From a virus: a DNA stretch of 39,649 bases. Of this stretch, positions 11,366 to 20,416 are shown in pieces (within the stretch, counting starts at the first letter, position 1; every line of letters starts with the position of its first letter). The stretch covers positions 1-39,649 of IMG/VR virus record IMGVR_UViG_3300022752_000167; one strand, 5' to 3'. The notes below the pieces were generated by a model that worked only from the letters and a program-made list of their open reading frames with translations, was not told the DNA's origin and did no database searches. Both the position numbers and the translations under genes were made by a program.

Positions 11366-12054
11366 TGGCCCGTAAACGAAAAAATAAAGATATACCAGTA
11401 ATAGATACCGCTTCATTAGAACAAACTGAAGCTTTATTTAGACAAAAAAATTTACAAGAAACAGCAAGGAGATTGGTTGTTCCACAAGAACAATCATCTC
11501 CTTTTTCTTATAATGCAAATAAAAATCAAGCAGTTTTTTTAGATACTACTAGATTAGATGAGCTACAACAGCAAATAAGCCAGAACGCACAAAAATCTTT
11601 TGTAATACCAGAAGTACAAGAACAGCAATTCCCACCACCTAGATTTGTAGGTGATGGGATTGATGCATTGATTGCTGGGACACAAGACATCATTAATCAA
11701 AAACACAATCAAACTAATAAAATTATAACAGAACAAGAACTTCCAAACGATATAAAAGAACGGGAAGAAAAGTATGGAGTTCAGGTATTTTTTACCAAAA
11801 GTCCTTCTGAAATAGAATCATTATTGTTGCAAAGAATTTGCAATGTTGAATTTATTCGTTCGACATTTCCTAAAGGAAAAAGAGTTATTAGATGTACTCT
11901 AAATTCTGAATATATTCCTGGTGGTAAAGTAGGATTTGGAAATTATGGTGGTCTAGTTAAGGTCTGGGATGTCGAATTAAATGACTATAGAAGTTTTTAT
12001 GCTTCTACGGTTTTAAAGATAAGTTATGATGATAATCCGGGACAACCTAGCTAA
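11365..12054 (+). CDS. Protein with C-terminal WYL_2 (Sm-like SH3) domain
   Basis: A 229-residue protein. Residues 1-150 are Gln-rich and probably extended or coiled (EQTEALFRQKNLQETARR, QQQISQNAQKS). Residues ~150-222 carry a WYL_2/DUF2693-type SH3 barrel: LLLQRICNVEFI, KRVIRCTLNSEYIP and VKVWDVELNDYRSF. The stand-alone form of this domain is encoded at 1654-1953 in the GC-rich island, so the phage holds two very different versions. It lies in the late operon before the two large structural-looking genes, suggesting a virion-associated adaptor (inference). Confidence 0.7.
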   Translation: MARKRKNKDIPVIDTASLEQTEALFRQKNLQETARRLVVPQEQSSPFSYNANKNQAVFLDTTRLDELQQQISQNAQKSFVIPEVQEQQFPPPRFVGDGIDALIAGTQDIINQKHNQTNKIITEQELPNDIKEREEKYGVQVFFTKSPSEIESLLLQRICNVEFIRSTFPKGKRVIRCTLNSEYIPGGKVGFGNYGGLVKVWDVELNDYRSFYASTVLKISYDDNPGQPS

Positions 12055-12060
12055 TACATA
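12053..12060 (+). promoter_or_regulatory. Weak late-promoter-like box
   Basis: AATACATA, six of eight matches to TATAAATA, followed by four bases and the GTG at 12065. It is supported mainly by the recurring spacing. Confidence 0.3.
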
Positions 12061-12064
12061 ATGT

Positions 12065-12238
12065 GTGCCAAGAGACAACCACGAACTAGATACTTTATCA
12101 TACGAAGCTCGTAAAGCTGTTCTTGGCTACGAAAAATATTTGTTAGATCAAATCGATTGGAGAGATTTGGCGAAAATTATGACCGCTCTAAAAGAAACCT
12201 TAGAAGCAATTGAAGGAAAAAAGAAAAATGGGAAGTAG
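12065..12238 (+). CDS. 57-residue helical protein, GTG start
   Basis: A short frame that opens GTG-CCA-AGA and encodes 57 residues: DNHELDTLSYEARKAVLGYE, then KYLLDQIDWRDLAKIMTALK and ETLEAIEGKKKNGK. Composition and amphipathic periodicity look like a genuine two-helix protein, and codon use matches its neighbours. It fills an otherwise empty gap and overlaps the start of the 12228 gene by 11 bases, which suggests translational coupling. The function is unknown; a small assembly chaperone would fit the place. Confidence 0.6.
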   Translation: MPRDNHELDTLSYEARKAVLGYEKYLLDQIDWRDLAKIMTALKETLEAIEGKKKNGK

Positions 12239-14573
12239 AAGATGTTGTTGTAATGTAGCAGAAGTGTGTGAGGGGTGTTGTGCAGATTGTATGGTAAGCT
12301 ATACCTTGGAGAGAAAAGGACAATGGCTTGCTTCTGGATCCCCATTCGGTATTCCTGGAGATTCTGAAAATCCGCAAGGTTATGCCGATCCCATAATGCC
12401 ACAAGTTCCTGGTGATGAAATAATTTTAACTCATGGAGCTAGACTCGTTAAGGTAAATGGTGAAAACTTATTAGTTGGAAATTCAATAAGAAAAAGTTAT
12501 AGAAATATAGGAAGTTTTTGGACATGGTATCCTCCACCTTTCATGGTGGATTTTAGTCATAATTTTCCATCCTGTACAACTTTAAACGGTGGTGGTAGAT
12601 ATGGTTCTACTCCTGGTGCGTTTAGTTTGATAAGATGTTTTAGAGATTATGAAGGAGATTCTATTACAGGCAACAGAGATGTTTATTGTCATCCAGTTAA
12701 TAATACAGATGCTACTGAGAATGATGCATTGGCACAACAATTTTATTGTCAACACGACGATGAAACTTTTCAGGGAAAACCAAAATTTGATATTATAAGT
12801 GAATATGATCCTTATGATACATATCCTCAAAATCCAGTTTCTGCAATATTTAATCCTGTAGAAACTCCAAATAGCGTAAAATTTAAAGTAGGCGGTGCGT
12901 TAGGATTTAGATACGGATATCCCTGCTCAACAGAAGATGAAGATAAGTGCTGTAGATATGATAATGGATATACAGATAGATCAATAACAGGGCAAGGCTT
13001 TACAGAATTACATATCGCTGGTTTAAATGGACCAATTCAAAATAAAGAAAATGCCTGTAATTATCTGGGTCTTACCAAATACAGAAGAAGAATGTTAAAA
13101 AATTATTATCCTTGGGCATATCAAATTTTTTCATATGCTCTTGATAATCTTTTGCCATTTGGTAATCCCACTAAACATTGGGCATCTTTGGGAGTTGGTC
13201 CAGACGGAGAGCCATCAAATAGATTGGTAAATGTTGGACATAATTTAGTAAACTCGCAAGGCCAAGCAATAAATTTATTTTTAAATTCTTTAAGATTCCA
13301 ATTCATGGGATTTGCTTTTTGTGAACATCATTATGATGGTGCTTGCGGATGCAGCGAGTTTTCCGAAGATTTTAATCAAGATATTATTTTATCAAGATAT
13401 ATTCCCAGAAGATTTATTTTTGCATGTTCTGGAATTCCAATGTTTGAGTTTGACATATACGAAGCTGTGAAGGATGGAAAAATTTCTTCAGATCAACTAC
13501 CAGATGGTATTAATGAAATTCCTAAATTCATAGAATTGTGGAAATCTTTTACTGTTTGGTTTAAAAATCCTGCTAGAACTGAAGATTTGGAAATAACTGA
13601 TCAAGTTCAAGGCAATGTTTCAACATTAGGTGGAGTACCATTTATGAATACTCCTACACCTCCGACCATAAATGATTCTGACGGTCAGATAGGACAATTT
13701 AGAAAAATAATGAATCAGTTGACTAAAAATAATTTTGATGGGATTAGGTCAACAGATTGGAGATATCGTGCAACTCTTGATATAATTGAAGCAAATACTC
13801 TTTACAAAGAGGCAATAGCAAAAAGAAAGCTATTAGTTGATCCCACAGACACTAGCGAAGTTGATTTTGATATAATCGCAGCTGTAGGATCTTTTTCCTT
13901 CACTATAAATGATGTCATTGCAAATCCAGAAACATATTCTAGACAAATTTTTCCAAAACCATTAGGCCCTGTTAGAAAACGATGCAGAATGATAAATGCA
14001 CCAGTTGCAAATAGACCCTGGAATGATAATGGTTTTGGGCCAAATGTCTCTTTGACAAGCCAATACGGTCCTAATGTCTTAGTCCCTAAATCATTCCCGT
14101 TGAATGGCTCTCAGCCAGTTCAGTTTGTTGATTCTGACTATATTGATCTACAAGCTATTAAATGGTTTGATATAGGTAAACCATACAGAGATGCCCAATC
14201 ATCAGGAATTTATGGTATTCCGAAATATAGTGGAACTTTGGAAAATCCAGATCCAATTAATTATCCAGATATAAATTGGAATGAGAAAGATATTGCTGTA
14301 GATTTAAACAATAAACTATCGCATTTAATGCATACATATTTTATGACTCAGCCTAATGGTTGGGATTATTCGGGTTGGGGTCCTTTACCAAATGGTTCAA
14401 AGCCAGAAAATAATTGGTGGTGGAGAAGATTTTCTACTACTCCCGGTGGAGTTGGTTCTGTAGGTCCATTCTTTGCTACAGTAAATCCTCATTCTTTGAT
14501 AAGTAAAGTTAGTGGTGGTATATTTGAATATGCGTGGAATCCCGATGTTACTGGTTGGAGTGAGGAAAATTAA
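12228..14573 (+). CDS. Large structural-looking protein with N-terminal Cys cluster
   Basis: A 781-residue protein that begins MGSRRCCCNVAEVCEGCCADC, with eight cysteines in 16 residues, which is unusual for a bacterial or phage protein and suggests metal binding or disulfide packing. The body is rich in Asn, Pro, Tyr, Phe and Trp, typical of virion fibre or baseplate proteins, and has further cysteine pairs (ACGCSEFSED, DKCCRYD). It carries no enzyme motif and no collagen-like or coiled-coil repeats. The start at 12228 was preferred over TTG at 12210. Its ATG overlaps the preceding small frame and its stop codon overlaps the next ATG, so 12065-18885 is one unit. Function inferred as virion structural; no family recognised. 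Confidence 0.65.
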   Translation: MGSRRCCCNVAEVCEGCCADCMVSYTLERKGQWLASGSPFGIPGDSENPQGYADPIMPQVPGDEIILTHGARLVKVNGENLLVGNSIRKSYRNIGSFWTWYPPPFMVDFSHNFPSCTTLNGGGRYGSTPGAFSLIRCFRDYEGDSITGNRDVYCHPVNNTDATENDALAQQFYCQHDDETFQGKPKFDIISEYDPYDTYPQNPVSAIFNPVETPNSVKFKVGGALGFRYGYPCSTEDEDKCCRYDNGYTDRSITGQGFTELHIAGLNGPIQNKENACNYLGLTKYRRRMLKNYYPWAYQIFSYALDNLLPFGNPTKHWASLGVGPDGEPSNRLVNVGHNLVNSQGQAINLFLNSLRFQFMGFAFCEHHYDGACGCSEFSEDFNQDIILSRYIPRRFIFACSGIPMFEFDIYEAVKDGKISSDQLPDGINEIPKFIELWKSFTVWFKNPARTEDLEITDQVQGNVSTLGGVPFMNTPTPPTINDSDGQIGQFRKIMNQLTKNNFDGIRSTDWRYRATLDIIEANTLYKEAIAKRKLLVDPTDTSEVDFDIIAAVGSFSFTINDVIANPETYSRQIFPKPLGPVRKRCRMINAPVANRPWNDNGFGPNVSLTSQYGPNVLVPKSFPLNGSQPVQFVDSDYIDLQAIKWFDIGKPYRDAQSSGIYGIPKYSGTLENPDPINYPDINWNEKDIAVDLNNKLSHLMHTYFMTQPNGWDYSGWGPLPNGSKPENNWWWRRFSTTPGGVGSVGPFFATVNPHSLISKVSGGIFEYAWNPDVTGWSEEN

Positions 14574-17500
14574 TGTCTTGTATTTGCACATCACAACAGT
14601 ATATAGATCAAAACGGTAATATTCAAAATATTACCGAAGCTATGTGTGTTGAAATAATTGCAGATAATCCAGCTTGCTGTGATAATTTTGATTTTTCTTG
14701 TTATAAAAAAATATATTTTGATACAACATCTTTAAGTTATGTTGGCTGTAAAAATTGTCAGAATGAAAACATTTCTTGTTGTGAAGAGATACAAAACTAC
14801 ACAAATTATTTAAATCCCAATAAAGATAGCAATTGCTGTGAAAATTTTGATAGCTATTGTATAGAAGCAAAAAATGTATTAGAAATAGATAAAAATTCCT
14901 CTTGCTATGTTTCTAATGAAGAATCTACTGATAACTCATATTCTACTTTTACAGTTAAAAGTGGAATAGATCCCGATTTACCTCCACTGCCAGAGGGAGC
15001 TACACGAATATCTTGTCCTGGTCCAGATTGCCCTGTTGGTTTGATATGCGATAGTTGTTCGAATGATGGTTCTTTTTCAGTAATACAATATCAATGTGGA
15101 TGCCCCGGGCAAGAAGAAACAAGATATGCCTGTCCAAAATATTGTGTTGGTTTAGACCTAATTTGTAGAGAATGTTCGTTTGAATTAGACCCTGTAGATC
15201 AATTGGGATGTCAGCCTTGTACTTTTAATAGAATTTGTCCAGAAGCATGTGATGTTAATCCTAATCCAGAAATTTGTGCGTGTTTGGCATGTGATTTAAA
15301 TTATGGATATACTTCATATACTGCAACACCAGAGGTTTTTATGGCGGTTTGGAGTCCTCCTTGGGCATCTCAACAAAGACCGGATGAAAACACACCAGAA
15401 TGCGAAGATGCATGTAGCACTGCTTTTGGTTCTTGCGGAACTATAACTAAAGAAACTTATTCTTGTGAATATGCTCAAAGTCCACAACAGTGTCCAGGAG
15501 CTATAGGCGATACGCAATGTGTATGTTACGATCTTGGATTCAATTCAGCTGCATATACCAGATTTTCATCAAGAAAATTTAGATATAATGAATCGGGAAT
15601 ACAAAATACATCAATAAAAGCAACGGACGAAGAATTAATAAGATATAGACAAAACAACATAAAAACTGGATTGATTGTTTTACAAGGAAATTGTAGAAAG
15701 TGCTGCGATCCAGGAGAATGCAGTGAACCTCCACCACAAGAAATTGAAAGCTTTAATGCTGATTGCGTGACAAAACAAATGGACCCATATGGGTTTGCAA
15801 ATAATTGTTATGGTATGCGACCAGATGGTTCTTTTTTTTCTGATGAACCAAAAGAAACTGCTATTGCAATTATAAAAAATATTCAAGCGGGAAAAAACTC
15901 AACATATCTTGGATGCGTTGATTGTCCGGTTGGAGATCCTACCGCTCCCATATCTGGATGGAGAACCTCTGGAGTAGGTTTAATCGATTCTCAATTTTGT
16001 AATTATGAACAGCCAATAACATATTGTCAAAATCAAAATTATGTTTATGGAAAGCCTCTTCCACCGGAAGGAATAACAGGAGTATTTAAAATTTTTGATG
16101 CTCCACATAAATATGAACTGTTTTCTGAAGAATGTTGTTCATTAATAGACAGATGTTTTGAATCATCTTCTGAATGTGCTAGTGAATATGGTTCTGGGTG
16201 TAACGCAGTTATGTCTGATACTTGCGAAACCAGAGCATTCAGATTCTGTATACATGATGGTTGCTCAACATTACCAGAATCAGAAAGATCAAGTCAACCA
16301 TTTGTTCATTATTATCAGGGCGTAAGTGCAGGAGATGATCCATTTGGTGGCAGTGATGCAATAAATCAAAATTGTTTTCATACTTATAGTTTGATTGACG
16401 GTAGAACATATACTGATAATTTTGGAGATTCCACCACATTAACAATAAGTGGTAGATCGTCTTTGCCACCACAACAAACCGGAACCTGTTTTGATTATAG
16501 TGGAGCAGTTCAATTTAATTGCATTAAATTAATGGCAGATATAAGTGAGCCTGGAAACCCAAAGAGAGATGCTGTAATAAATTATTTTAAGAATTATTTA
16601 AAATTTGATATTAGTAGTTATCTCGATGATTGTTTCTGTTCTCATATGGATGTAGTAGATTTTAGTGAAACTGGACAGTCTATACCAGTCGAATATCCAT
16701 ATGTAAATCCAAATGGAGTAAAAAGCACAACACCTAAACTCTGTCAAAAAGTATTTGATTATGAAAATGGCAACGAAAATTTAAGAACAAATAATATAAA
16801 TTATCTTGGCCCATTTATAGCAACACAAGGGCAAATAAGAAACGCGGATCTATTAAATCTTTCGGGTGACGGTAGTTATGTTGATGCTAGTAATAATGAT
16901 TTTGTTGCCTTTACAATAGCTAACCCACAAGCAGTAACACCATATTCTTGGTCAAATGCAAATAGTCTAAATTCAACTGTAACAGATGATTATAATGTTT
17001 CTGGACTGATTACAAACAATGAACCAGATCAAAGACTAAACAGAAATCCATGTACTCCATGTCACGGATTTGTTCCACTATATCACGAATCTAATGATAA
17101 TGGTTTTATTTTAACTGATGAATATCTAAATTTACAAGGATATTCCAAGTATAAATTTTATGGAAATGTCCATGATGATGATGCATATAAAAAGATTCTT
17201 CCAAGAAAAACCTTAATAGAGCAAATAGAAACTCGTAGAGTTTATAATAGAGAAGTTTGCGAATTCATACAAGCAATTATTTGTTCTGGTATAGAAGTAT
17301 TACATATAACAGAACCAAAAAATAATGTTTTTTATACAAATCAAAATTTTAGTTCAGGATTAACTGGACCAGTCGATAGAGAAATTCTTAGTTCAATATA
17401 TGGATCTGGAATTTTTACCGACTATCCTTTGACTAATTTGCCTAATTATCTTGAATTAGACACATACACAACAAAAGTTATTGCAACTAATAATTTGTTT

Positions 17501-18349
17501 AATGTAAATATTGGAGTATGTAGAGTACATCCTCCTTCACCAGAAGATTCGACTTGGCCGAGATGTCAAATTCCTGTATTTGATGCAGAAGGAAATCAAG
17601 ATGATTGTGATAATGTAAACGAAATTGTAATGGCAGGAAGATGTTATTCTGGTCCAGTTGTATCTAAGATTTTATGGGATGGTACTGGTCAATGGATGGG
17701 ATTTGATAGTTATTTTAATAATTCTTACGGATATACTGGTGCTCAAAATAAAACATTTAAAGAATGGATAACTAGTGTTTCTAATTTGGATGAAAATATT
17801 CCAAATACCGGGAAAACAATAAGATCGTTGTTTTATGAAGCTCTCAGAACCGGAATGGTATTTATAAATACCGCATCTACTCAAAATACAACACATGAAA
17901 AATTAGATGAGGAAAGATATCTTGATATTACTGGACTTGAAGAAAATCCTTATATTAAATTAGAAACATTGAAAAGTCATGTTGCGTTTGAACAATGTTA
18001 TGATACTCCAACGCCTCCTACTTTTGAGTCTATAAACAAACCATGTCTTTCAGATCCTGCGACTGGCGTATGTTCGATTGTGGGTGGTTGTAATGATTTG
18101 GAAGAATTTTTAAAATTGGTTGCTGCACAATGTTCATCTTGTGGAGGAACAATAAATTTCTGTTCTTATGCTGCTTCACCAAATTCGCAATGTGCAATTG
18201 ATATGGCAGCATTTATAAACGGTCTTTCTCCTGGATGTGTTACAAGCGGATACATACAAGGCTTACTGCAACAATTATGCGATGCAGAGAGTAATCCTTG
18301 TAGTTTTAAATTCAATAATAAACGATATAGACAAAAGAGACAATTATGA
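14573..18349 (+). CDS. Giant cysteine-rich protein, probably virion surface
   Basis: A 1258-residue protein with about 80 cysteines by my count. They are densest in the first 450 residues (CCDNFDFSC, GCKNCQNENISCC, SNCCENFDSYC, CPGPDCPVGLICDSC, ICRECSFEL, CACLACD) and at the end (GGCNDLEEFLKLVAAQC, CSSCGG). They come mostly as CC, CxxC and CxC, with hydrophilic Asn/Ser/Tyr-rich sequence between. The central ~600-1100 region is poorer in cysteine and looks like beta-rich fibre sequence. There is no signal peptide. I do not know the family. Such a protein could bind many metal ions or form a disulfide-locked fibre after lysis. It starts one base into the stop of the 12228 gene and ends with an ATGA overlap. 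Confidence 0.7.
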   Translation: MSCICTSQQYIDQNGNIQNITEAMCVEIIADNPACCDNFDFSCYKKIYFDTTSLSYVGCKNCQNENISCCEEIQNYTNYLNPNKDSNCCENFDSYCIEAKNVLEIDKNSSCYVSNEESTDNSYSTFTVKSGIDPDLPPLPEGATRISCPGPDCPVGLICDSCSNDGSFSVIQYQCGCPGQEETRYACPKYCVGLDLICRECSFELDPVDQLGCQPCTFNRICPEACDVNPNPEICACLACDLNYGYTSYTATPEVFMAVWSPPWASQQRPDENTPECEDACSTAFGSCGTITKETYSCEYAQSPQQCPGAIGDTQCVCYDLGFNSAAYTRFSSRKFRYNESGIQNTSIKATDEELIRYRQNNIKTGLIVLQGNCRKCCDPGECSEPPPQEIESFNADCVTKQMDPYGFANNCYGMRPDGSFFSDEPKETAIAIIKNIQAGKNSTYLGCVDCPVGDPTAPISGWRTSGVGLIDSQFCNYEQPITYCQNQNYVYGKPLPPEGITGVFKIFDAPHKYELFSEECCSLIDRCFESSSECASEYGSGCNAVMSDTCETRAFRFCIHDGCSTLPESERSSQPFVHYYQGVSAGDDPFGGSDAINQNCFHTYSLIDGRTYTDNFGDSTTLTISGRSSLPPQQTGTCFDYSGAVQFNCIKLMADISEPGNPKRDAVINYFKNYLKFDISSYLDDCFCSHMDVVDFSETGQSIPVEYPYVNPNGVKSTTPKLCQKVFDYENGNENLRTNNINYLGPFIATQGQIRNADLLNLSGDGSYVDASNNDFVAFTIANPQAVTPYSWSNANSLNSTVTDDYNVSGLITNNEPDQRLNRNPCTPCHGFVPLYHESNDNGFILTDEYLNLQGYSKYKFYGNVHDDDAYKKILPRKTLIEQIETRRVYNREVCEFIQAIICSGIEVLHITEPKNNVFYTNQNFSSGLTGPVDREILSSIYGSGIFTDYPLTNLPNYLELDTYTTKVIATNNLFNVNIGVCRVHPPSPEDSTWPRCQIPVFDAEGNQDDCDNVNEIVMAGRCYSGPVVSKILWDGTGQWMGFDSYFNNSYGYTGAQNKTFKEWITSVSNLDENIPNTGKTIRSLFYEALRTGMVFINTASTQNTTHEKLDEERYLDITGLEENPYIKLETLKSHVAFEQCYDTPTPPTFESINKPCLSDPATGVCSIVGGCNDLEEFLKLVAAQCSSCGGTINFCSYAASPNSQCAIDMAAFINGLSPGCVTSGYIQGLLQQLCDAESNPCSFKFNNKRYRQKRQL

Positions 18350-18885
18350 GCGATATTGATTATGAAAAAGAAATAAGTCAGTTTCATAAGAAACTTGAAA
18401 ACGATTACTTAGAAAGAAGTTCTTATTTTAAGAATATTCATGAGGATTTTTTTCCATATGAAAAACCATTATTAAATCCAAAACAACACAATTCTTCTTT
18501 ATATTTTAAAATTAAAAAAATTATAAGTAAAAAAATATTATTATTTAAACATACAATAAAATACATTAAATTTGAAATTTCAAATATAAAAAAAGGAAAA
18601 GTAACAAATGATGTTTTTGAAACAAGAAAAGCAATATGTTTATCTTGTCCGTCTTTGTTAAAATCAGAAAAAGATAGTATAGGTTTTTGCAATAGTTGCG
18701 GTTGTGGTCTTAATCCTAGAGCAAAAATGTCTGTTAAGCTTACTGTATCAGGATCAGAATGTCCGTTGAAAAAATGGGGCAAAAGCGATTCTGTAGAGTT
18801 TTCGTGGAAAAATATTGTTGATTCTTGTGTTGGCATTTGCCAGACTCTATGGTACAATGCCAAGCAACTATGGCAACGCAACTAG
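18346..18885 (+). CDS. Zinc-ribbon-like protein ending the late operon
   Basis: A 179-residue protein. The first ~85 residues are Lys-rich and helical. Residues ~85-145 form a cysteine module: RKAICLSCPSLLKSEKDSIG, then FCNSCGCGLNPRAKM and ECPLKKW. This CxxC...CxxCGC...CPxxKW pattern occurs in small zinc-binding phage proteins often encoded beside large structural genes. The exact family is uncertain. It starts with an ATGA overlap to the giant Cys-rich gene, suggesting the two act together, for example in metal loading or assembly (inference). Its 3' end contains the promoter and start codon of the GMP reductase gene. Confidence 0.7.
   Translation: MSDIDYEKEISQFHKKLENDYLERSSYFKNIHEDFFPYEKPLLNPKQHNSSLYFKIKKIISKKILLFKHTIKYIKFEISNIKKGKVTNDVFETRKAICLSCPSLLKSEKDSIGFCNSCGCGLNPRAKMSVKLTVSGSECPLKKWGKSDSVEFSWKNIVDSCVGICQTLWYNAKQLWQRN
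18830..18858 (+). promoter_or_regulatory. Sigma70-like promoter of the guaC block
   Basis: TTGGCA, 17 bases, TACAAT, with TGG before the -10. It lies inside the end of the 18346-18885 gene. The start codon is eleven bases downstream, so the leader would be only a few bases. Base composition becomes less AT-rich from here. Confidence 0.75.
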
Positions 18886-19886
18886 ATTATTCGGATGTTC
18901 TAATCGTACCCCGTCAGTCATCGGTCAACTCTCGCTCAGATGTCAATCTGATGCGAACGATTGGTCGCATTCCTTGGACTGGAGTTCCAATCGCTGCTGC
19001 AAACATGGCGACGATTGGTACGCTGGAGATGGCAGAAGCCCTCGGTAAGTATCAGTGGCTGACATGCCTGCACAAGCATTATACCGCAGAAGAAATTTTG
19101 TCCCTATCGTATCACGGGCAATATTTCTCTGCTCCAACTATCGGACTTGATGCGACTAGCCAACAGACATTCCGGCAAGTCATGAAGTCTGAGAACAAGT
19201 TCAAGTTTGTTTGTATCGATGTTGCGAATGGTTACATCGATAATTTCAGTGAGTTAGTGTACAATATTCGCCAAGAGTATGGCGAAAGAGTAAATATCAT
19301 TGCAGGAAATGTAGTAACACCAGAAGGAGTAAATCTACTATGCAAAGCAGGCGCGGACTTTATCAAGGTTGGAATCGGCCCCGGAAGTGCTTGCACAACG
19401 CGCAAGATGACCGGAGTAGGGTTTCCACAGTTCTCGGCAGTCCAGAACTGTGCAAAAGAAGCACAGAACAATCCAAGTCGATTAGGAATAGTCGCGGATG
19501 GTGGGTGCGTACATCCCGGTGATGTCGCAAAGGCATTCGCTGCTGGCGCACAGATGGTAATGATTGGTGGTATGCTAGCAGGCCACGACGAATGCGGCGG
19601 ATGGGAGTTTGATTATAATACGAATACTATGGTTCCAACTTTCTACGGAATGGCATCGGAACATGCAATGAAGACGCATTATAATCAACGAAACTCCTAT
19701 CGTGCAGCAGAAGGCAAGCGAGTAATTGTTGAGGCGAAGGGACCAGTAGAGAATACTGTCACGGAAGTCATGGGCGGTATTCGTTCTGCGTGTACCTATG
19801 TTGGGGCAAAAAATCTTGATGAACTTTCTAAGAATGCCCGATTCATTCAGGTCAATCATCAGTACAATACCGTCTTCGGACACTAA
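18870..19886 (+). CDS. guaC: GMP reductase
   Basis: A 338-residue TIM-barrel enzyme that converts GMP to IMP with NADPH and releases ammonia (EC 1.7.1.7). Motifs in order: DYSDVLIVP near the start, NMATIGT at ~45-51, CIDVANGY at ~115, NIIAGNVVTPEG at ~142, the catalytic loop KVGIGPGSACTTRKMTGVG with Cys175, and GIVADGG..HPGD at ~206. The CTTRKMTGVG loop, the lack of CBS domains and the length (E. coli GuaC is about 347) all favour GMP reductase over IMP dehydrogenase. The start MATQLDYSD at 18870 aligns with family N-termini. It would let the phage turn host guanine nucleotides back toward IMP and adenine nucleotides, useful for an AT-rich genome (inference). Two small phage genes follow closely. 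Confidence 0.9.
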   Translation: MATQLDYSDVLIVPRQSSVNSRSDVNLMRTIGRIPWTGVPIAAANMATIGTLEMAEALGKYQWLTCLHKHYTAEEILSLSYHGQYFSAPTIGLDATSQQTFRQVMKSENKFKFVCIDVANGYIDNFSELVYNIRQEYGERVNIIAGNVVTPEGVNLLCKAGADFIKVGIGPGSACTTRKMTGVGFPQFSAVQNCAKEAQNNPSRLGIVADGGCVHPGDVAKAFAAGAQMVMIGGMLAGHDECGGWEFDYNTNTMVPTFYGMASEHAMKTHYNQRNSYRAAEGKRVIVEAKGPVENTVTEVMGGIRSACTYVGAKNLDELSKNARFIQVNHQYNTVFGH

Positions 19887-19888
19887 CT

Positions 19889-20416
19889 ATGAATATCTTT
19901 GCTCTTCACTCAGATCCGCTCATGGCCGCTAGTTACATGTGCGATAAGCATGTTATTAAGATGATCCTTGAAAGCGCACAAATGCTTTCTACGGTTCATC
20001 ATGTCAGCGAAAGCTCCATCAATAAAGAAACTTTGTACAAGAAGTGTTTCGTGAATCATCCTTGTACCCTATGGGCCGCATATAGCAGGGATAACTACAT
20101 CTGGCTCACGGATCATGCCCTTGCACTTTCGCATATCTACGCTAGGCGTTATAACAAGTGCCACAAGTCCTTTCCTCTTTTGTACTCCATGAGCGTACAA
20201 ATTCCCGAACTACCCAAGCGCGGCCTGACTCATTTTGCTCAGGCTATGCCAGATAAATACAAGGTTCATGGAGATCCCGTACTTGCTTATCGTAAGTACT
20301 ATGTGGGAGAAAAAAGCAAGTTTGCAAAATGGACTTGCAATCCTGAACCCGAATGGTATACTGTAATGCTAAAGGAGAATGAAAATGAGCAATGTACAAA
20401 TCTTGCGTTTAACTAG
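19889..20416 (+). CDS. Conserved phage protein (MNIFxLxxDP...CDKHVxKMILE family)
   Basis: A 175-residue protein of a type I recognise from phages and some bacteria: an N-terminal MNIFALHSDPLMAASYMCDK, HVIKMILESAQMLSTVHH, then NHPCTLWAAYSRDNYIWL, and later AMPDKYKVHGDPVLAYRKYY with AKWTCNPEPEWY at the end. The conserved Asp, Cys, His, Lys and Trp residues suggest an enzyme or nucleic-acid-binding role, but no activity is established to my knowledge. It starts two bases after guaC and overlaps the next gene by 32 bases. Confidence 0.75.
   Translation: MNIFALHSDPLMAASYMCDKHVIKMILESAQMLSTVHHVSESSINKETLYKKCFVNHPCTLWAAYSRDNYIWLTDHALALSHIYARRYNKCHKSFPLLYSMSVQIPELPKRGLTHFAQAMPDKYKVHGDPVLAYRKYYVGEKSKFAKWTCNPEPEWYTVMLKENENEQCTNLAFN

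Noticed and set aside
17862-17877. TATAAATA within GGTATTTATAAATACC
   Set aside because: It is a perfect palindrome inside the giant cysteine-rich gene with no start codon four to six bases downstream. Several chance copies of this box are expected in AT-rich DNA.
18870-19886. IMP dehydrogenase
   Set aside because: It has no CBS domains, and the catalytic loop CTTRKMTGVG and the length are those of GMP reductase.
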